Shown here: piece after piece, positions 53,612 through 63,083 of the stretch
Layout of the letters: the number at the start of each line of letters is the position of its first letter
How positions within the stretch are numbered: position 1 is the first letter of the stretch
Source: Alcanivorax borkumensis SK2
Lineage (GTDB): Bacteria > Pseudomonadota > Gammaproteobacteria > Pseudomonadales > Alcanivoracaceae
Assembly: GCF_000009365.1 (NCBI RefSeq)
Contig: NC_008260.1
Span: forward strand, 2,513,001 to 2,577,000
DNA length: 64,000 nt
Reading direction: 5' to 3'
The notes under the pieces: model-generated
The model's database searches: none
Seen by the model: the letters and a program-made list of their open reading frames with translations, nothing else
What the model was told of the DNA's origin: nothing
Translations under genes and position numbers: made by a program

Positions 53612-53672
53612 GCAGGCACCACGAATCATGTCGCACCCTTTTTAGCGTGCCAGTGTGATGCGTGGTGCCTGC
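53612..53672. other. 12-bp inverted repeat downstream of hslU
   Basis: GCAGGCACCACG and CGTGGTGCCTGC are perfect complements separated by 37 bases, beginning 5 bases after the hslU stop. No T-run follows. It would form a long stem-loop in the hslVU message and may act as an end or decay-blocking structure. Confidence 0.6.
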
Positions 53673-53713
53673 CGGCGTCTCACTTTGCTATTATCCGTGC
53701 CGGAGGGAAAACC

Positions 53714-54409
53714 ATGACCGCCGGCCAACAACTACAACACTATCTCGACCGTTTTTTTGCCCTGCGCCAGCATGGCGACGATGCCCTGTTTCTAACCCGA
53801 CTGCGGCGCCTGCAGAATTGGCAGGCAGAGCGCCTCACGCGCACCCATGCCCACCTTCTCGATGACCCGGTAACCGCCGAGGGAGTCCGTTTCCTTTTAG
53901 AAGACGTCTACGGTGGCCGCGAACTACTGCCGGTGGCGCGGGAAGTCCACAGGGCCTTGCCCAAGGCGATGAAACTACTGCCCGACAAGGTCATGGCCAC
54001 CTCCGCCGCGGCATTGGAAGCCGCCATTCTCACCCAGGAACTTGACGAGGCGGTCACCGACATCCTCGGCGACCAACTCGACCAGCCCATTGATGAAACC
54101 ATCTACTTGGCTGGATTCCGCCAGCCGACCCACCATGACGACCGTCAGCGGCAGCTACAACTGGTAGCCGAACTGGGTCATCGGCTGGATCGCTATATCC
54201 GCTCGCGGATGCTCCACGCCACCTTCAGAATGGTCCGCAAACCGGCCCATGCGGCAGGCTTTGCGAACCTGTATGATTTCATGGATCGCAGTTTCCGAGT
54301 GATGAAACCCGTCCCCAGCGTGGGGCTGCTGCTTGAACAGCTGGCCGCCCGGGAAGAAGCCATTATGGGAAAGGTTTTCGCCTGTCACCCATCGCCTTTC
54401 GAGAATTGA
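53714..54409 (+). CDS. FFLEELY-motif protein, function unknown
   Basis: 231 residues, predicted all-helical and soluble. The family-defining motif appears as [16 protein letters not shown] near residues 58-73. No enzymatic signature and no signal peptide are visible. A GGAGGG ribosome site precedes the ATG. ubiE starts 1 base after its stop, so it may be expressed with the ubiquinone genes, but nothing in the protein points to a role there. Confidence 0.8.
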   Translation: MTAGQQLQHYLDRFFALRQHGDDALFLTRLRRLQNWQAERLTRTHAHLLDDPVTAEGVRFLLEDVYGGRELLPVAREVHRALPKAMKLLPDKVMATSAAALEAAILTQELDEAVTDILGDQLDQPIDETIYLAGFRQPTHHDDRQRQLQLVAELGHRLDRYIRSRMLHATFRMVRKPAHAAGFANLYDFMDRSFRVMKPVPSVGLLLEQLAAREEAIMGKVFACHPSPFEN

Positions 54410-54410
54410 T

Positions 54411-55163
54411 ATGTCCGACGATAACAAGGTCACACACTTCGGCTACCAACAAGTGCCATGGCAGGAAAAGCAACAGAAAGTGGCAGGCGTATTTCGCTCG
54501 GTGGCGGGCAAATACGATGTCATGAATGACCTGATCTCCATGGGTAGCCACCGCATTCTCAAGCGCATGACCATTGAGCTCGCGGGCATTCGTCCGGGCC
54601 ACAAAGTGCTCGACCTTGCTGGCGGCACCGGCGATCTAGCGATCAAATTTTCCCGGCTGGTTGGCGAAACCGGCCAAGTGGTGCTGGCTGATATCAACGA
54701 CGCGATGCTAGACGTGGGCCGCGACCGCCTGTTCGATGCTGGCTGCAGCCACAACACTCAAGTCACTCAGGTTAACGGCGAGTGCCTGCCGTTCGAAGAC
54801 AACAGTTTCCACTGCATCACCATTGCCTTCGGCCTGCGCAACATCACCGATAAAGACGCCGCCCTGCGTTCCATGTTGCGGGTCCTGAAACCCGGCGGGC
54901 GCCTGCTGGTGCTGGAGTTTTCCACCCCCACCAATAAGCACCTAGCCAAAGCCTACGAGGCCTATTCCTTTGCTGTCTGGCCCAAACTGGGCAAGCTCAT
55001 CGTCAACGACCCCGACAGCTACCAGTACCTAGCCGAATCCATTCGCATGCACCCAGACCAAGATACCCTACAGGGCATGATGGACAACGCTGGCTTTGCC
55101 CGCACCGAATACTTCAACATGATTGGCGGCATCGTGGCCCTGCACAGAGGATTCAAATTTTGA
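54411..55163 (+). CDS. ubiE: Ubiquinone/menaquinone methyltransferase UbiE
   Basis: C-methylates the demethoxy-quinone intermediate in ubiquinone synthesis. 250 residues; [21 protein letters not shown] is the family start. SAM motif [15 protein letters not shown], the ubiE signature [11 protein letters not shown] and [28 protein letters not shown] are intact. First gene of ubiE-ubiJ-ubiB. Confidence 0.98.
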   Translation: MSDDNKVTHFGYQQVPWQEKQQKVAGVFRSVAGKYDVMNDLISMGSHRILKRMTIELAGIRPGHKVLDLAGGTGDLAIKFSRLVGETGQVVLADINDAMLDVGRDRLFDAGCSHNTQVTQVNGECLPFEDNSFHCITIAFGLRNITDKDAALRSMLRVLKPGGRLLVLEFSTPTNKHLAKAYEAYSFAVWPKLGKLIVNDPDSYQYLAESIRMHPDQDTLQGMMDNAGFARTEYFNMIGGIVALHRGFKF

Positions 55164-55846
55164 GCCTGAAAGACCAGTCACGCTCTCCCGGGCTGCTCTC
55201 TACCACCGCCCTGGCCACCGTGGAGCGAGCCATCAACACGGCCCTGCGATCTGACCCCGCCAGCGCAGAGCGCCTGGCCGTACACGCCGGCCGGCTTATT
55301 GCCATTGAGGCCACACTGCCCCCCGTGGCCATCTACGGGTTAATCGTGGAAGACGGCGTGGAGCTCTACCACCGCAGTGATGCCACCCCGGATGTGGCGG
55401 TGAAAGGCAGCCCCATGGATCTGGCCTCGCTACTGCTCAACTGGAAAACCCGCCCCGGCGTTATTGGCGGCCCCGTGAATATCAATGGCAACCGTGATTT
55501 CCTACAGGAGCTGCAGCAGATTGCCAACGATCTGCAGATCGATTGGGGCGCCATCCTGGAGCCGATTACCGGATCAGAATTGGCACAGCAATTGGATTAC
55601 AGTGCTCGGCGCCTGTTCGGCTGGGCCAAACAAGCGGCCTCCCGTCTGACCGAGCAGCTAGGCGATTATGTCGGCAACGAATCCGGGCTTACCCCCCGTC
55701 GCCGTGACGTTTACGAATTCGGCCAAGACGTGGATGAACTGCGTATGGATGTGGACCGCCTGGACGCTCGCATTCAACGGTTAAGAAGCCGCTCGACTTC
55801 CTCATCACCCTCCTCGCCACAGGATTCCGGGAGCTCACCACACTAA
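55160..55846 (+). CDS. ubiJ: Ubiquinone biosynthesis accessory factor UbiJ
   Basis: Lipid-binding (SCP2-fold) scaffold that, with UbiK, gathers the Ubi enzymes. 228 residues: SCP2 domain in about the first 130 residues and a coiled C-terminal helix (about 190-215, [19 protein letters not shown]) for partner binding, then a Ser-rich tail. TTG start overlapping the ubiE stop, with ribosome site AGAGGA; UbiB begins in a TAATG overlap. Confidence 0.93.
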   Translation: MSLKDQSRSPGLLSTTALATVERAINTALRSDPASAERLAVHAGRLIAIEATLPPVAIYGLIVEDGVELYHRSDATPDVAVKGSPMDLASLLLNWKTRPGVIGGPVNINGNRDFLQELQQIANDLQIDWGAILEPITGSELAQQLDYSARRLFGWAKQAASRLTEQLGDYVGNESGLTPRRRDVYEFGQDVDELRMDVDRLDARIQRLRSRSTSSSPSSPQDSGSSPH

Positions 55847-57450
55847 TGCCGCCGATTACCCGTATGCTGGTGGTGATCCATGTGATCTGCCGCTACCGGC
55901 TAATATCCTTGCTTCCCCCACACCCCACCAAGGGGTTATTGCTTATTCTCCAATATCTGGTGCCTGCTAGCTGGCTCGGCACCGGCCACCTAAGCGAAGG
56001 GGAGCGTCTACAGAAAGCCCTGGAGCAACTAGGCCCGATTTTCATCAAATTCGGCCAACTGCTGGCCACCCGGCAAGACATGCTGCCGCCGGAGTGGGTC
56101 GCCGCCCTTGCCCGTCTGCAAGATCAGGTTGCCCCATTCGACGGCGAGCAGGCCAGGGCCCTGGTGGAAGCCAGCCTGCACCAACCGCTGGATGAAGTAT
56201 TCCGTGACTTTGATAGTACGCCTATAGCCGCAGCCTCGGTCGCGCAGGTACACGCCGCCACCCTGCACAACGGCCAGCAAGTGGTTGCCAAAGTGCTGCG
56301 CCCTACAATCCGCCCGGTGGTGGAAAGGGATCTGAAAGTCATGGCATTCGGTGCACGCTGGCTGGAACGCCTATGGCGTGATGCTCGCTATTTCCGCCCG
56401 GTCCGAGTGGTGCAGGACTACCGAGAGATCCTCCTTGGCGAGCTAGATCTGGCCGCCGAAGCGCGCAACAGCGAAACCATGCGCCGGCATTTTCTGTTCA
56501 GCCCACTGCTGCACATCCCGGCCATACATCTGGAACTGTCCAGCCCGACCGTAATCATCATGGATCGCATCCATGGTATTCCGGTGAATGATATCGAGCG
56601 CATTAAGGCCGCGGGTATCGACCCAAAAGTGCTGGCCGAACGGGGCGTGGAGATTTTCTTCGCCCAGGTATTCCGCTTCAATTTCTTCCACGCAGACATG
56701 CACCCGGGAAATATTTTCGTCAACCCGGAACATCCTGAATCGCCCCAGTACATGGCAATAGACGCTGCCATCGCTGGGCGCTTGTCCAAAGACGATTTGA
56801 ACATCCTCGGGCGCATGGTGTTGGCGGTAATGCGCGAAGACTACAGCGCCCTAGTCGATGCGGTTATTCGCGCCGGCTGGAATACCGCCCCCATCGACCG
56901 CTCCCGGTTCGAACGGGCGGTAATCGACATCGTCGAGCCGGTTCGCTCTGCCCAGCTTGACCAGCTGGAATTCGCGCCCCTAGTAATGAAGCTGTTTGAT
57001 ATGGCGCGTACCTACCATATCGAAATGCCGGTGCAGTACATCCTTCTGATGAAAACCTTGGTGCATATCGAAGGGCTGGGGCGCAGCATCTACCCGCAGC
57101 TGGATATCTGGAGCACCGGGCGCCCACTGCTGGAAGCGTGGATGCTGGCCGAGTACGGCCCCAGCGCCACCCTGAAGAAACTACAAAACCGCCTACCGGA
57201 ATGGTCCGCTCAACTTCCAGACATGCCCGACCTGCTGCGCGACGGGCTGGAAAGCCTGCGAAACCTGCCCTACCAGCAAGATCGCCAGGAAGCCCGTTTC
57301 GAGCAGCAGCTAGTGCGTCACCGTCAAAAGCTGTTTGCCGGCCTCGTCGCGCTGGGCTGTGCCGGCGCGGCCCTATGGCTGGCCAACCCCTACAGCTGGG
57401 CCTTGGGCGGTGCTGCGGCCATTCTGGGCAGCTGGAGCTGGCGCCGCTAG
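55846..57450 (+). CDS. ubiB: UbiB family atypical kinase/ATPase
   Basis: Membrane-anchored ADCK-type ATPase needed for ubiquinone synthesis. 534 residues: the KxGQ motif KFGQLLATRQD (Lys68), the Ala-rich loop AAASVAQVHAA, the catalytic-loop segment HADMHPGNIFV, and two C-terminal membrane helices (about 488-528). The metal-binding loop reads IDAAIAG (Asp306) where E. coli has IDCGIVG, so the Gly of D-x-G is Ala. Confidence 0.96.
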   Translation: MPPITRMLVVIHVICRYRLISLLPPHPTKGLLLILQYLVPASWLGTGHLSEGERLQKALEQLGPIFIKFGQLLATRQDMLPPEWVAALARLQDQVAPFDGEQARALVEASLHQPLDEVFRDFDSTPIAAASVAQVHAATLHNGQQVVAKVLRPTIRPVVERDLKVMAFGARWLERLWRDARYFRPVRVVQDYREILLGELDLAAEARNSETMRRHFLFSPLLHIPAIHLELSSPTVIIMDRIHGIPVNDIERIKAAGIDPKVLAERGVEIFFAQVFRFNFFHADMHPGNIFVNPEHPESPQYMAIDAAIAGRLSKDDLNILGRMVLAVMREDYSALVDAVIRAGWNTAPIDRSRFERAVIDIVEPVRSAQLDQLEFAPLVMKLFDMARTYHIEMPVQYILLMKTLVHIEGLGRSIYPQLDIWSTGRPLLEAWMLAEYGPSATLKKLQNRLPEWSAQLPDMPDLLRDGLESLRNLPYQQDRQEARFEQQLVRHRQKLFAGLVALGCAGAALWLANPYSWALGGAAAILGSWSWRR

Positions 57451-57540
57451 CAACAACACATCAGAAAAAAGAGCCTATGGCCCTTTTACGCACCCTGATA
57501 AACTCATCCCCCTGCCGGGTTGGGCAATAAGGAATACACT

Positions 57541-57876
57541 ATGTCAGACATACTCAGTGAGCTGCATCAGGTTCTGGAGTCACGCAAGGGCGCCAATCCG
57601 GACAGCTCCTATGTGGCCAGCCTGTATGCCAAGGGCCTCAACAAAATCCTGGAAAAAGTCGGCGAAGAAGCGATAGAAACCATCCTTGCGGCCCGAGATG
57701 CGGAAGTCAGCGGCGAGCATCAGGCACTGATCAGCGAAACTGCCGATTTATGGTTCCACTCCCTGGTAATGTTGGCCAAACTGGGCGAACACCCAGACAA
57801 AGTCCTGGCAGAACTACAACGACGTTTTGGCCTGTCCGGCCATGATGAGAAAGCCGCACGCAGCGGTAAGCACTAA
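57541..57876 (+). CDS. hisE: Phosphoribosyl-ATP pyrophosphatase
   Basis: Second step of histidine synthesis, PR-ATP to PR-AMP. 111 residues; [26 protein letters not shown] and [13 protein letters not shown] form the MazG-like metal-binding helices. It is a stand-alone HisE, not a HisIE fusion. ATG 57541 has an AAGGAA ribosome site. In Pseudomonas hisI lies between ubiB and hisE; here the 90-base gap has no room for it. Confidence 0.96.
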   Translation: MSDILSELHQVLESRKGANPDSSYVASLYAKGLNKILEKVGEEAIETILAARDAEVSGEHQALISETADLWFHSLVMLAKLGEHPDKVLAELQRRFGLSGHDEKAARSGKH

Positions 57877-57917
57877 CGTAGCTAACGCGGCCCTTAACTT
57901 TTTCGGAGAGAAATTCC

Positions 57918-58157
57918 ATGTTTTCCGGTATCAGCATTTGGCAGCTATTGATTCTCCTGGCCATCGTGGTCCTGTTATTCGGCACGAAAAAACTACGCAA
58001 CATCGGCGGTGATTTGGGCGGCGCGGTGAAAGGCTTCAAAAGCGCCATGAAAGATGGCGAAGACGAGCAGGACCATAAACGCTTGGCTGACGACGATCAG
58101 CCCCAGAATAAGCAAGACGCCGAGCAAAAAGCCGAACAGGAAAAGGACAAAGCCTGA
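57918..58157 (+). CDS. tatA: Twin-arginine translocase subunit TatA
   Basis: Pore-forming subunit of the Tat exporter for folded proteins. 79 residues: membrane helix (about 6-22), [21 protein letters not shown] amphipathic helix and a very acidic/Lys-rich tail. The ribosome site AGAGA precedes it. First gene of tatABC. Confidence 0.97.
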   Translation: MFSGISIWQLLILLAIVVLLFGTKKLRNIGGDLGGAVKGFKSAMKDGEDEQDHKRLADDDQPQNKQDAEQKAEQEKDKA

Positions 58158-58217
58158 TAGCTGCCGCCCATTACCGGCGGCACAGCCTAGGCAAGATCCT
58201 GCCAAACCGAGGATACG

Positions 58218-58610
58218 ATGTTCGATATCGGCTTTACCGAACTCACCCTGATTTTCATTATTGGCCTAGTGGTACTGGGGCCGGAGCGGCTCCCTACCGT
58301 CGCCCGAACCCTCGGTCACTGGATCGGCCGTGCCCGCTCCACGCTCAATCATCTAAAAAGCGAGCTGGAACGTGAAACCATCACCCAAGATATGCAAGAG
58401 CGTATGGAAAAACAGATGCGCCAGATGGGGCTGGATGAAGACAGCATCCGTGAGGCCAAAGACAGCCTACTGAGCCCGGAGCAGATCGCTCGCTCACGAA
58501 CCCCTCGCGACAAGCCCCTATCGGCCGCGCTGAATAACGACGAAAGTCCCAGCGACAAAGATAGCGCCGATAAAAATAACCATGACCAGGATTCCCGCCG
58601 CCATGACTGA
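58218..58610 (+). CDS. tatB: Twin-arginine translocase subunit TatB
   Basis: Receptor partner of TatC. 130 residues beginning MFDIGFTELTLIFIIGLVVLGPERLP, the canonical TatB membrane helix with its Glu, followed by a long amphipathic helix and a polar tail. tatC starts inside its last codons (8-base overlap). Confidence 0.97.
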   Translation: MFDIGFTELTLIFIIGLVVLGPERLPTVARTLGHWIGRARSTLNHLKSELERETITQDMQERMEKQMRQMGLDEDSIREAKDSLLSPEQIARSRTPRDKPLSAALNNDESPSDKDSADKNNHDQDSRRHD

Positions 58611-59349
58611 TGCCAGCAATGACGCCGGCCAGCCGCTGATTGCCCATCTGTTGGAGCTGCGCAACCGCCTACTCAAGGCCATGGTGGTTATTTTTATCGT
58701 CTTCCTTTGCCTGTTCACGTTTTCCCGTGAACTCTATACCCTGGTGGCAAAACCACTAATGGACGCCATGCCATCCGGCACCAACATGATAGCCACTGGC
58801 GTGGCTTCGCCTTTTCTGGCCCCATTCAAGCTAACACTGTATTTAAGCGTGTTTGCTGCCATGCCGTTCTTATTGCATCAGGCTTGGGCTTTCGTGGCAC
58901 CGGGCCTATACAAGCATGAAAAGAAATTGGCGATTCCCTTGTTAACCAGCAGCGTGCTGCTGTTCTACGGTGGCGCGGCCTTCGCCTATTTCGTGGTATT
59001 TCCGTTGATGTTTCAATTCTTCACGGCCATTGCTCCGGAAGGCGTGGCTGTGACCACCGACATCAGTAGCTATCTGGATTTTGTGCTGGCGTTATTTCTG
59101 GCGTTCGGGCTAGCCTTTGAACTACCCATCGCCATCGTACTGCTGGTGAGCACTGGCGCCACCACGGTGGAAAAGCTAAGCAAGGCTCGCGCCTATGTGG
59201 TGGTGGGCTGTTTCGTTATCGGCATGCTGCTGACACCACCGGATATCATCAGCCAGACACTGCTGGCGATCCCCATGTGGTTTCTTTTCGAGATGGGCCT
59301 GCTCGCAGCCCGAATGATAAAAAAACAAGCATCGGCCCCGCCAGAGTAA
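58603..59349 (+). CDS. tatC: Twin-arginine translocase subunit TatC
   Basis: Main Tat receptor that binds the twin-arginine signal peptide. 248 residues with six membrane helices; HLLELRNRLLKAM, APFKLTLYLSVFAAMPFLLHQAWAF (given here as the family segment) and LTPPDIISQTLLAIPMWFLFE are conserved. ATG 58603 gives MTDASNDAGQPLIAH; an upstream start seven codons earlier is less likely. Confidence 0.97.
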   Translation: MTDASNDAGQPLIAHLLELRNRLLKAMVVIFIVFLCLFTFSRELYTLVAKPLMDAMPSGTNMIATGVASPFLAPFKLTLYLSVFAAMPFLLHQAWAFVAPGLYKHEKKLAIPLLTSSVLLFYGGAAFAYFVVFPLMFQFFTAIAPEGVAVTTDISSYLDFVLALFLAFGLAFELPIAIVLLVSTGATTVEKLSKARAYVVVGCFVIGMLLTPPDIISQTLLAIPMWFLFEMGLLAARMIKKQASAPPE

Positions 59350-59367
59350 AGCCATCCAACACAGCGC

Positions 59368-59409
59368 GTGCTGGGTGCTGGGTGCTGGGTGCTGGGTGCT
59401 GGGTGCTGG
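59368..59409. repeat. Heptamer tandem repeat (GTGCTGG x6)
   Basis: Six perfect, uninterrupted copies of GTGCTGG lie 19 bases after the tatC stop. No coding frame of substance crosses it. The rest of the 220-base gap to the next gene holds no gene. Confidence 0.95.
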
Positions 59410-59569
59410 TGCAGACCGTATTTAGCCCCCGCCTAGCCAACGTCACAAAAAACTCGAGGGTGTAAATCGGTCCTCAGAATGTGAGACGATAATGATGCTG
59501 GCTGGCCTGCGAGCATCTCGAAAACCCTCGCCATTCACTACGCGCAACACGTTTTTTTCAAACGCAAGA

Positions 59570-60517
59570 CTAGAACCGATACCCTTTGTCGGGAGCGGGA
59601 AGAGGCACAAACAACTCCGGGGGAGATTCATCGTCTGATGGCGCCACCGGCTGTTCGACTTCCGCCACCTTAGCGGCACAATTATTATCCTGCATAAAAT
59701 CCACCAACCGCTGCTGCACCGCCGGGTCACGAGAGCTTTCGGTATGGCCTCCACGCAGTTTTTGGAAGGTTTTGGGTTGCTGTGCGGCCGCATAAAGCCG
59801 CTCACCGTGAGCATAGGGAATCACGGGGTCGTCCACGCTATGCATCACCAACAAAGGCGTTGGCTTAATGCCGGCCACTCGTACTTCCGGGTCCAGTTCG
59901 CGATCAGGCATTGCAGGGACCACCATCCAACGTAATGGCCACAGCAGCCAACTACGTTTCATTACATCGCTGGTAATATCTCGGTAACTGGCAAACGCGG
60001 CTTCCAGGATCACACAGTCCGCCGCACCAGCGTTGCCTTTTTCACCCAAAACGCTAGCGACCATGGAAGCGCCCAGGCTCTGCCCGAACACGACCAACGG
60101 CGCACCCTCCGTGCGTTTGGCATGGCGTAGCCAATCCAGGCCCAACTGCACATCATCGAGCGCTTCCGGCAAACGCGGCTTGCCTTCCGACAACCCATAA
60201 CCTCGGTAATCCAGCAAAAATACGTTATAGCCCTGCGCCGGCAGCCACTGCACGTTGGCCAAGTGAGTGCTGATATTCTGGGCATTACCGTGCAGGAAAT
60301 AGACCGTGCCACGGGCTGGGGCATCATTGGCCGCCGGCAACCACCAGCCATGAATACGCATACCGCGCGGGTGTATCAGCACAATATCCTCGTACTCCAG
60401 CCCTTGGTTTTCTGGGTTCTGCACCCACGCAGACATGGGGTAGAAAAACAGCTTGCTACACCCTACCAGCAGCAGGCTCAGCAGAAGCGCTGTGCTTAAT
60501 CGTAATACCATCGCCAT
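59570..60517 (-). CDS. Alpha/beta hydrolase lipoprotein
   Basis: 315 residues. Lipoprotein signal with lipobox LVGC (Cys20, then Ser), so it should sit in the outer membrane. Hydrolase features: oxyanion strand FLHGNAQNIS, nucleophile GQSLGAS (Ser147), acid in HSVDDPVIP and His in RGGHTESS. This is the YfhR/BEM46-like family of serine hydrolases. It overlaps the preceding DUF4105 gene by 22 bases and is clearly co-transcribed with it. Substrate unknown; a lipid or peptide ester of the envelope is a reasonable guess. Confidence 0.88.
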   Translation of the reverse strand: MAMVLRLSTALLLSLLLVGCSKLFFYPMSAWVQNPENQGLEYEDIVLIHPRGMRIHGWWLPAANDAPARGTVYFLHGNAQNISTHLANVQWLPAQGYNVFLLDYRGYGLSEGKPRLPEALDDVQLGLDWLRHAKRTEGAPLVVFGQSLGASMVASVLGEKGNAGAADCVILEAAFASYRDITSDVMKRSWLLWPLRWMVVPAMPDRELDPEVRVAGIKPTPLLVMHSVDDPVIPYAHGERLYAAAQQPKTFQKLRGGHTESSRDPAVQQRLVDFMQDNNCAAKVAEVEQPVAPSDDESPPELFVPLPAPDKGYRF

Positions 60518-62319
60518 TGGAGTTTGAACTCATCATCATAACCGCCCCTGCGGTTCTCACGCGCAAGAGAAGCGCGCAAGCCATGCTGGCGGGTCATTGC
60601 CCACTGCACCGCAAACTGGGAGGTGTATCGATATTCATCGTTGGTGAAATAGTGCCCCACTCCGCCTAACTGCCACTGCCAGTCGCCACGGTGATAAACA
60701 ATACCCGTGTCTAGACCGGCCCCCGGGGTCAGGAAGGTGCCGAACTCGCTATTATTCTCCATTCGCACGCTGGTTAACAGATACGGCTGCCAGTTCCTCC
60801 ACAGCCAGCTTCCGCCAGCACCTCCTTGCATATAGCGCACCAACCGGCGACGCCCCGCCCAAGTCCGCTCCAAACCTCCCTCTACATACCAGCTTAATGG
60901 CTTCATGAAGCGATTTCGTGGCGCTAGGGACCGAATACTGACCACATCCAGCTCTTCCAATTTGACCTGGCCAGACTCAGTGCTGCGCAGAGTCATATCC
61001 AACCCTTCGATCTGTGCGCCACGCAGGAAGCCGTATTGGTTGTCGAGCAAATCATGGTAGGTCAACCGGTAGGTCAGCTCACCAAAATCCAGCTCACCTT
61101 CACGTTGGCCACCGCTAACGCCCAACATCTGGGTGCCATGCCCCTTTTCCGGTGGCTCGGGGTGCTCGGTTTCGGGTACCGGCACTGCCGGCAGACTATT
61201 GATTAGAGTCAGCAGCGTAAACGAGCGTTTCGCCACCGCTGGCGTTCGCTGTTCCTTGCGGTGGGTAAGCCTGATGTAGCGATAAGCCACCGCCGCCATA
61301 ATCGCTCGTGTTTCTGCAGGTTCAGCCAAAAAAGCTGACGACTTGGCCAGGCCGGGATCATCGGCCAGCGCTCTTGCCAGTTTTTGCTGGGAAGCATTGA
61401 GCTGCAGACGCAGATTATCCAGCTCAACGGACTTGGAAGGCCGATAATACCGGCGGCTAATGATCTCCCGCTCATCCAGCGCTCGCACTGTGTTGACAGG
61501 CACTTCGGCAAACCTCAACTCACTTAACAACCCGGAGCCCGGGCGTGCCACTTCCACCAGCTCAAGCAAACGAAATGAGCAATTCTCATCAAAGAAGTAG
61601 TAATCAAAATTGATCTCTTTGAGTTCCCAGAGATGATCGATCAGCCAGTCGATTTCAGACTGATCCAGATCCAGGGTGTATTCCCACATATCCCGGTTTT
61701 CCATGTGCGAATATTCCTGAATTTTCTGCACATAGGGCACCAGCGCAAAGCGACCCGGATAACCGCCCGCCAAACCGCGATAAATATAGAAAAAAGAGTT
61801 ATCGGAGTCGGATGAAACCGCCCCGAAATTGACAGCCCATGACAACCAGACGGCACTGTCTTCGCCCTGATCCAGTCGCAGCAAGGTATGCCCAAACATG
61901 GATGAAGGGCTATTCAAATAAGCGGCAGGAAAAACCAACACCGCACGGTTAGCATGAATCGCATCCCGCCATTCATTGTAATCATCGCAGTGTGAAAACG
62001 GCGACTCATTCTGCCAACCCAGTTTTTCGGATAAGAAACGATAACGCGCAGGGAAACGGCATCGCGCAGGCGCCCCGGCTGGGCGAAGAGCCTGCTCAGT
62101 CGCTTCCAGCTCCGCTAGCGGATCTATCTTCCCTGAGTCAGCCAAAAAAAAGCGGTCGTCATCCACGTAACTCTGGTGCTTGTCACGCAGGGTAGCACCA
62201 GGATTGATATGCAATAACGCCTGCCAGCGGGGCATGTCTGCCAGCGTAGAAAAGGAAGAAGTTGCAGCAAACGCCGGCACAAACCAGCACAGCAGCACAC
62301 AGAAAAGGCCAGTGCGCAT
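60496..62319 (-). CDS. DUF4105 domain envelope protein
   Basis: 607 residues with a signal peptide (MRTGLFCVLLCWFVPAFA). The DUF4105 (Lnb N-terminal-like) region covers about 100-310, with the conserved stretch FPAAYLNSPSSMFGHTLLRLD, a Ser and a His (MFGHT), YPGRFALVPY and the Cys-containing YFFDENCSFRLLELVE. The C-terminal 250 residues are rich in alternating aromatic strands and look like a beta-barrel or beta-rich domain. It is the first gene of a two-gene operon with the hydrolase lipoprotein. Confidence 0.85.
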   Translation of the reverse strand: MRTGLFCVLLCWFVPAFAATSSFSTLADMPRWQALLHINPGATLRDKHQSYVDDDRFFLADSGKIDPLAELEATEQALRPAGAPARCRFPARYRFLSEKLGWQNESPFSHCDDYNEWRDAIHANRAVLVFPAAYLNSPSSMFGHTLLRLDQGEDSAVWLSWAVNFGAVSSDSDNSFFYIYRGLAGGYPGRFALVPYVQKIQEYSHMENRDMWEYTLDLDQSEIDWLIDHLWELKEINFDYYFFDENCSFRLLELVEVARPGSGLLSELRFAEVPVNTVRALDEREIISRRYYRPSKSVELDNLRLQLNASQQKLARALADDPGLAKSSAFLAEPAETRAIMAAVAYRYIRLTHRKEQRTPAVAKRSFTLLTLINSLPAVPVPETEHPEPPEKGHGTQMLGVSGGQREGELDFGELTYRLTYHDLLDNQYGFLRGAQIEGLDMTLRSTESGQVKLEELDVVSIRSLAPRNRFMKPLSWYVEGGLERTWAGRRRLVRYMQGGAGGSWLWRNWQPYLLTSVRMENNSEFGTFLTPGAGLDTGIVYHRGDWQWQLGGVGHYFTNDEYRYTSQFAVQWAMTRQHGLRASLARENRRGGYDDEFKLQWRWYYD

Positions 62320-62375
62320 CCGGATTCATCCGTCTAAATTAGCAAGCTGACAAGAATGTCAGAAAAGAAGGATCA

Positions 62376-62405
62376 GAAAAACGAAACCCCGCCAAAAGCG
62401 GGGTT
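62376..62405 (-). terminator. Rho-independent terminator of the DUF3015 gene
   Basis: On the minus strand AACCCCGC, loop, GCGGGGTT form an 8-bp stem followed by a T-rich tail (TCGTTTTT). It lies 22 bases after the stop codon. Confidence 0.85.
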
Positions 62406-62427
62406 CTGTCTCGGTCTTTTTGGCCGA

Positions 62428-62910
62428 TTATGCCAAGTACTTGGACAGCGCTTGGTCTTGCTGCATCACCTCGGTAATGCTGGCCATGACTTCAGCAGCA
62501 GTCACGTCCTGGTTCGGGAAAATTGCCGCGAAGTTGTCATGCATCAACGCATTAAAACGTGCACGATCTTCAGTCTGAATACCCATAGAAACAGACAGCG
62601 CGGTCAGGGCTTCGCCTTCACCGGTAGCCATGTCCTGAGCCACTTCTTCCATCACGCCAGTCATACCCAGCAGGCTCTGGCCACTATAGGTCAGAGAGCC
62701 ATTGGTATCACAACCGTTAGTACCAGAAGTCATGCCGAAGGTAGCATTACCCGATGTACCATTCACAGTAGTAGCGAGAAAGTGTACTGGCATGCCGGAT
62801 TTGCCTTCAAACAGCATGTTGCCCCAACCACAGCCCGGACCACCCGGTGCAACAGCCATGGCAGATGTTGAAGCGCCCAGCAGCGCAGCAGCGATAAGTG
62901 TTTTTTTCAT
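62428..62910 (-). CDS. DUF3015 periplasmic protein
   Basis: 160 residues with a clear signal peptide (MKKTLIAAALLGASTSAMA). The mature start APGGPGCGWGNMLFEGKSG, with Cys at the conserved position, and the CDTNGSLTYSG segment match the DUF3015 family. Function unknown. A strong GGAGGAA ribosome site and its own terminator suggest a single, well-expressed gene. Longer in-frame starts would destroy the signal peptide. Confidence 0.9.
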   Translation of the reverse strand: MKKTLIAAALLGASTSAMAVAPGGPGCGWGNMLFEGKSGMPVHFLATTVNGTSGNATFGMTSGTNGCDTNGSLTYSGQSLLGMTGVMEEVAQDMATGEGEALTALSVSMGIQTEDRARFNALMHDNFAAIFPNQDVTAAEVMASITEVMQQDQALSKYLA

Positions 62911-63083
62911 CCTGAATTCCTCCAAGTTTTTATGTGTCTTCCTTGGGGATGCGGCGATCATGCTGACCGGCCACAACGACCGTCGACACTATGCCGACAA
63001 CGCGTTCCCCGTTACCATTTTGAGGCAACTCAATTCATCATAAACAAGGGAGACGGCTTTGCAACAAGCGGATCCATAATAAA

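Noticed and set aside
59368..59409. CRISPR-like array
   Set aside because: The units are 7 bases with no spacers, so it is a simple tandem repeat.
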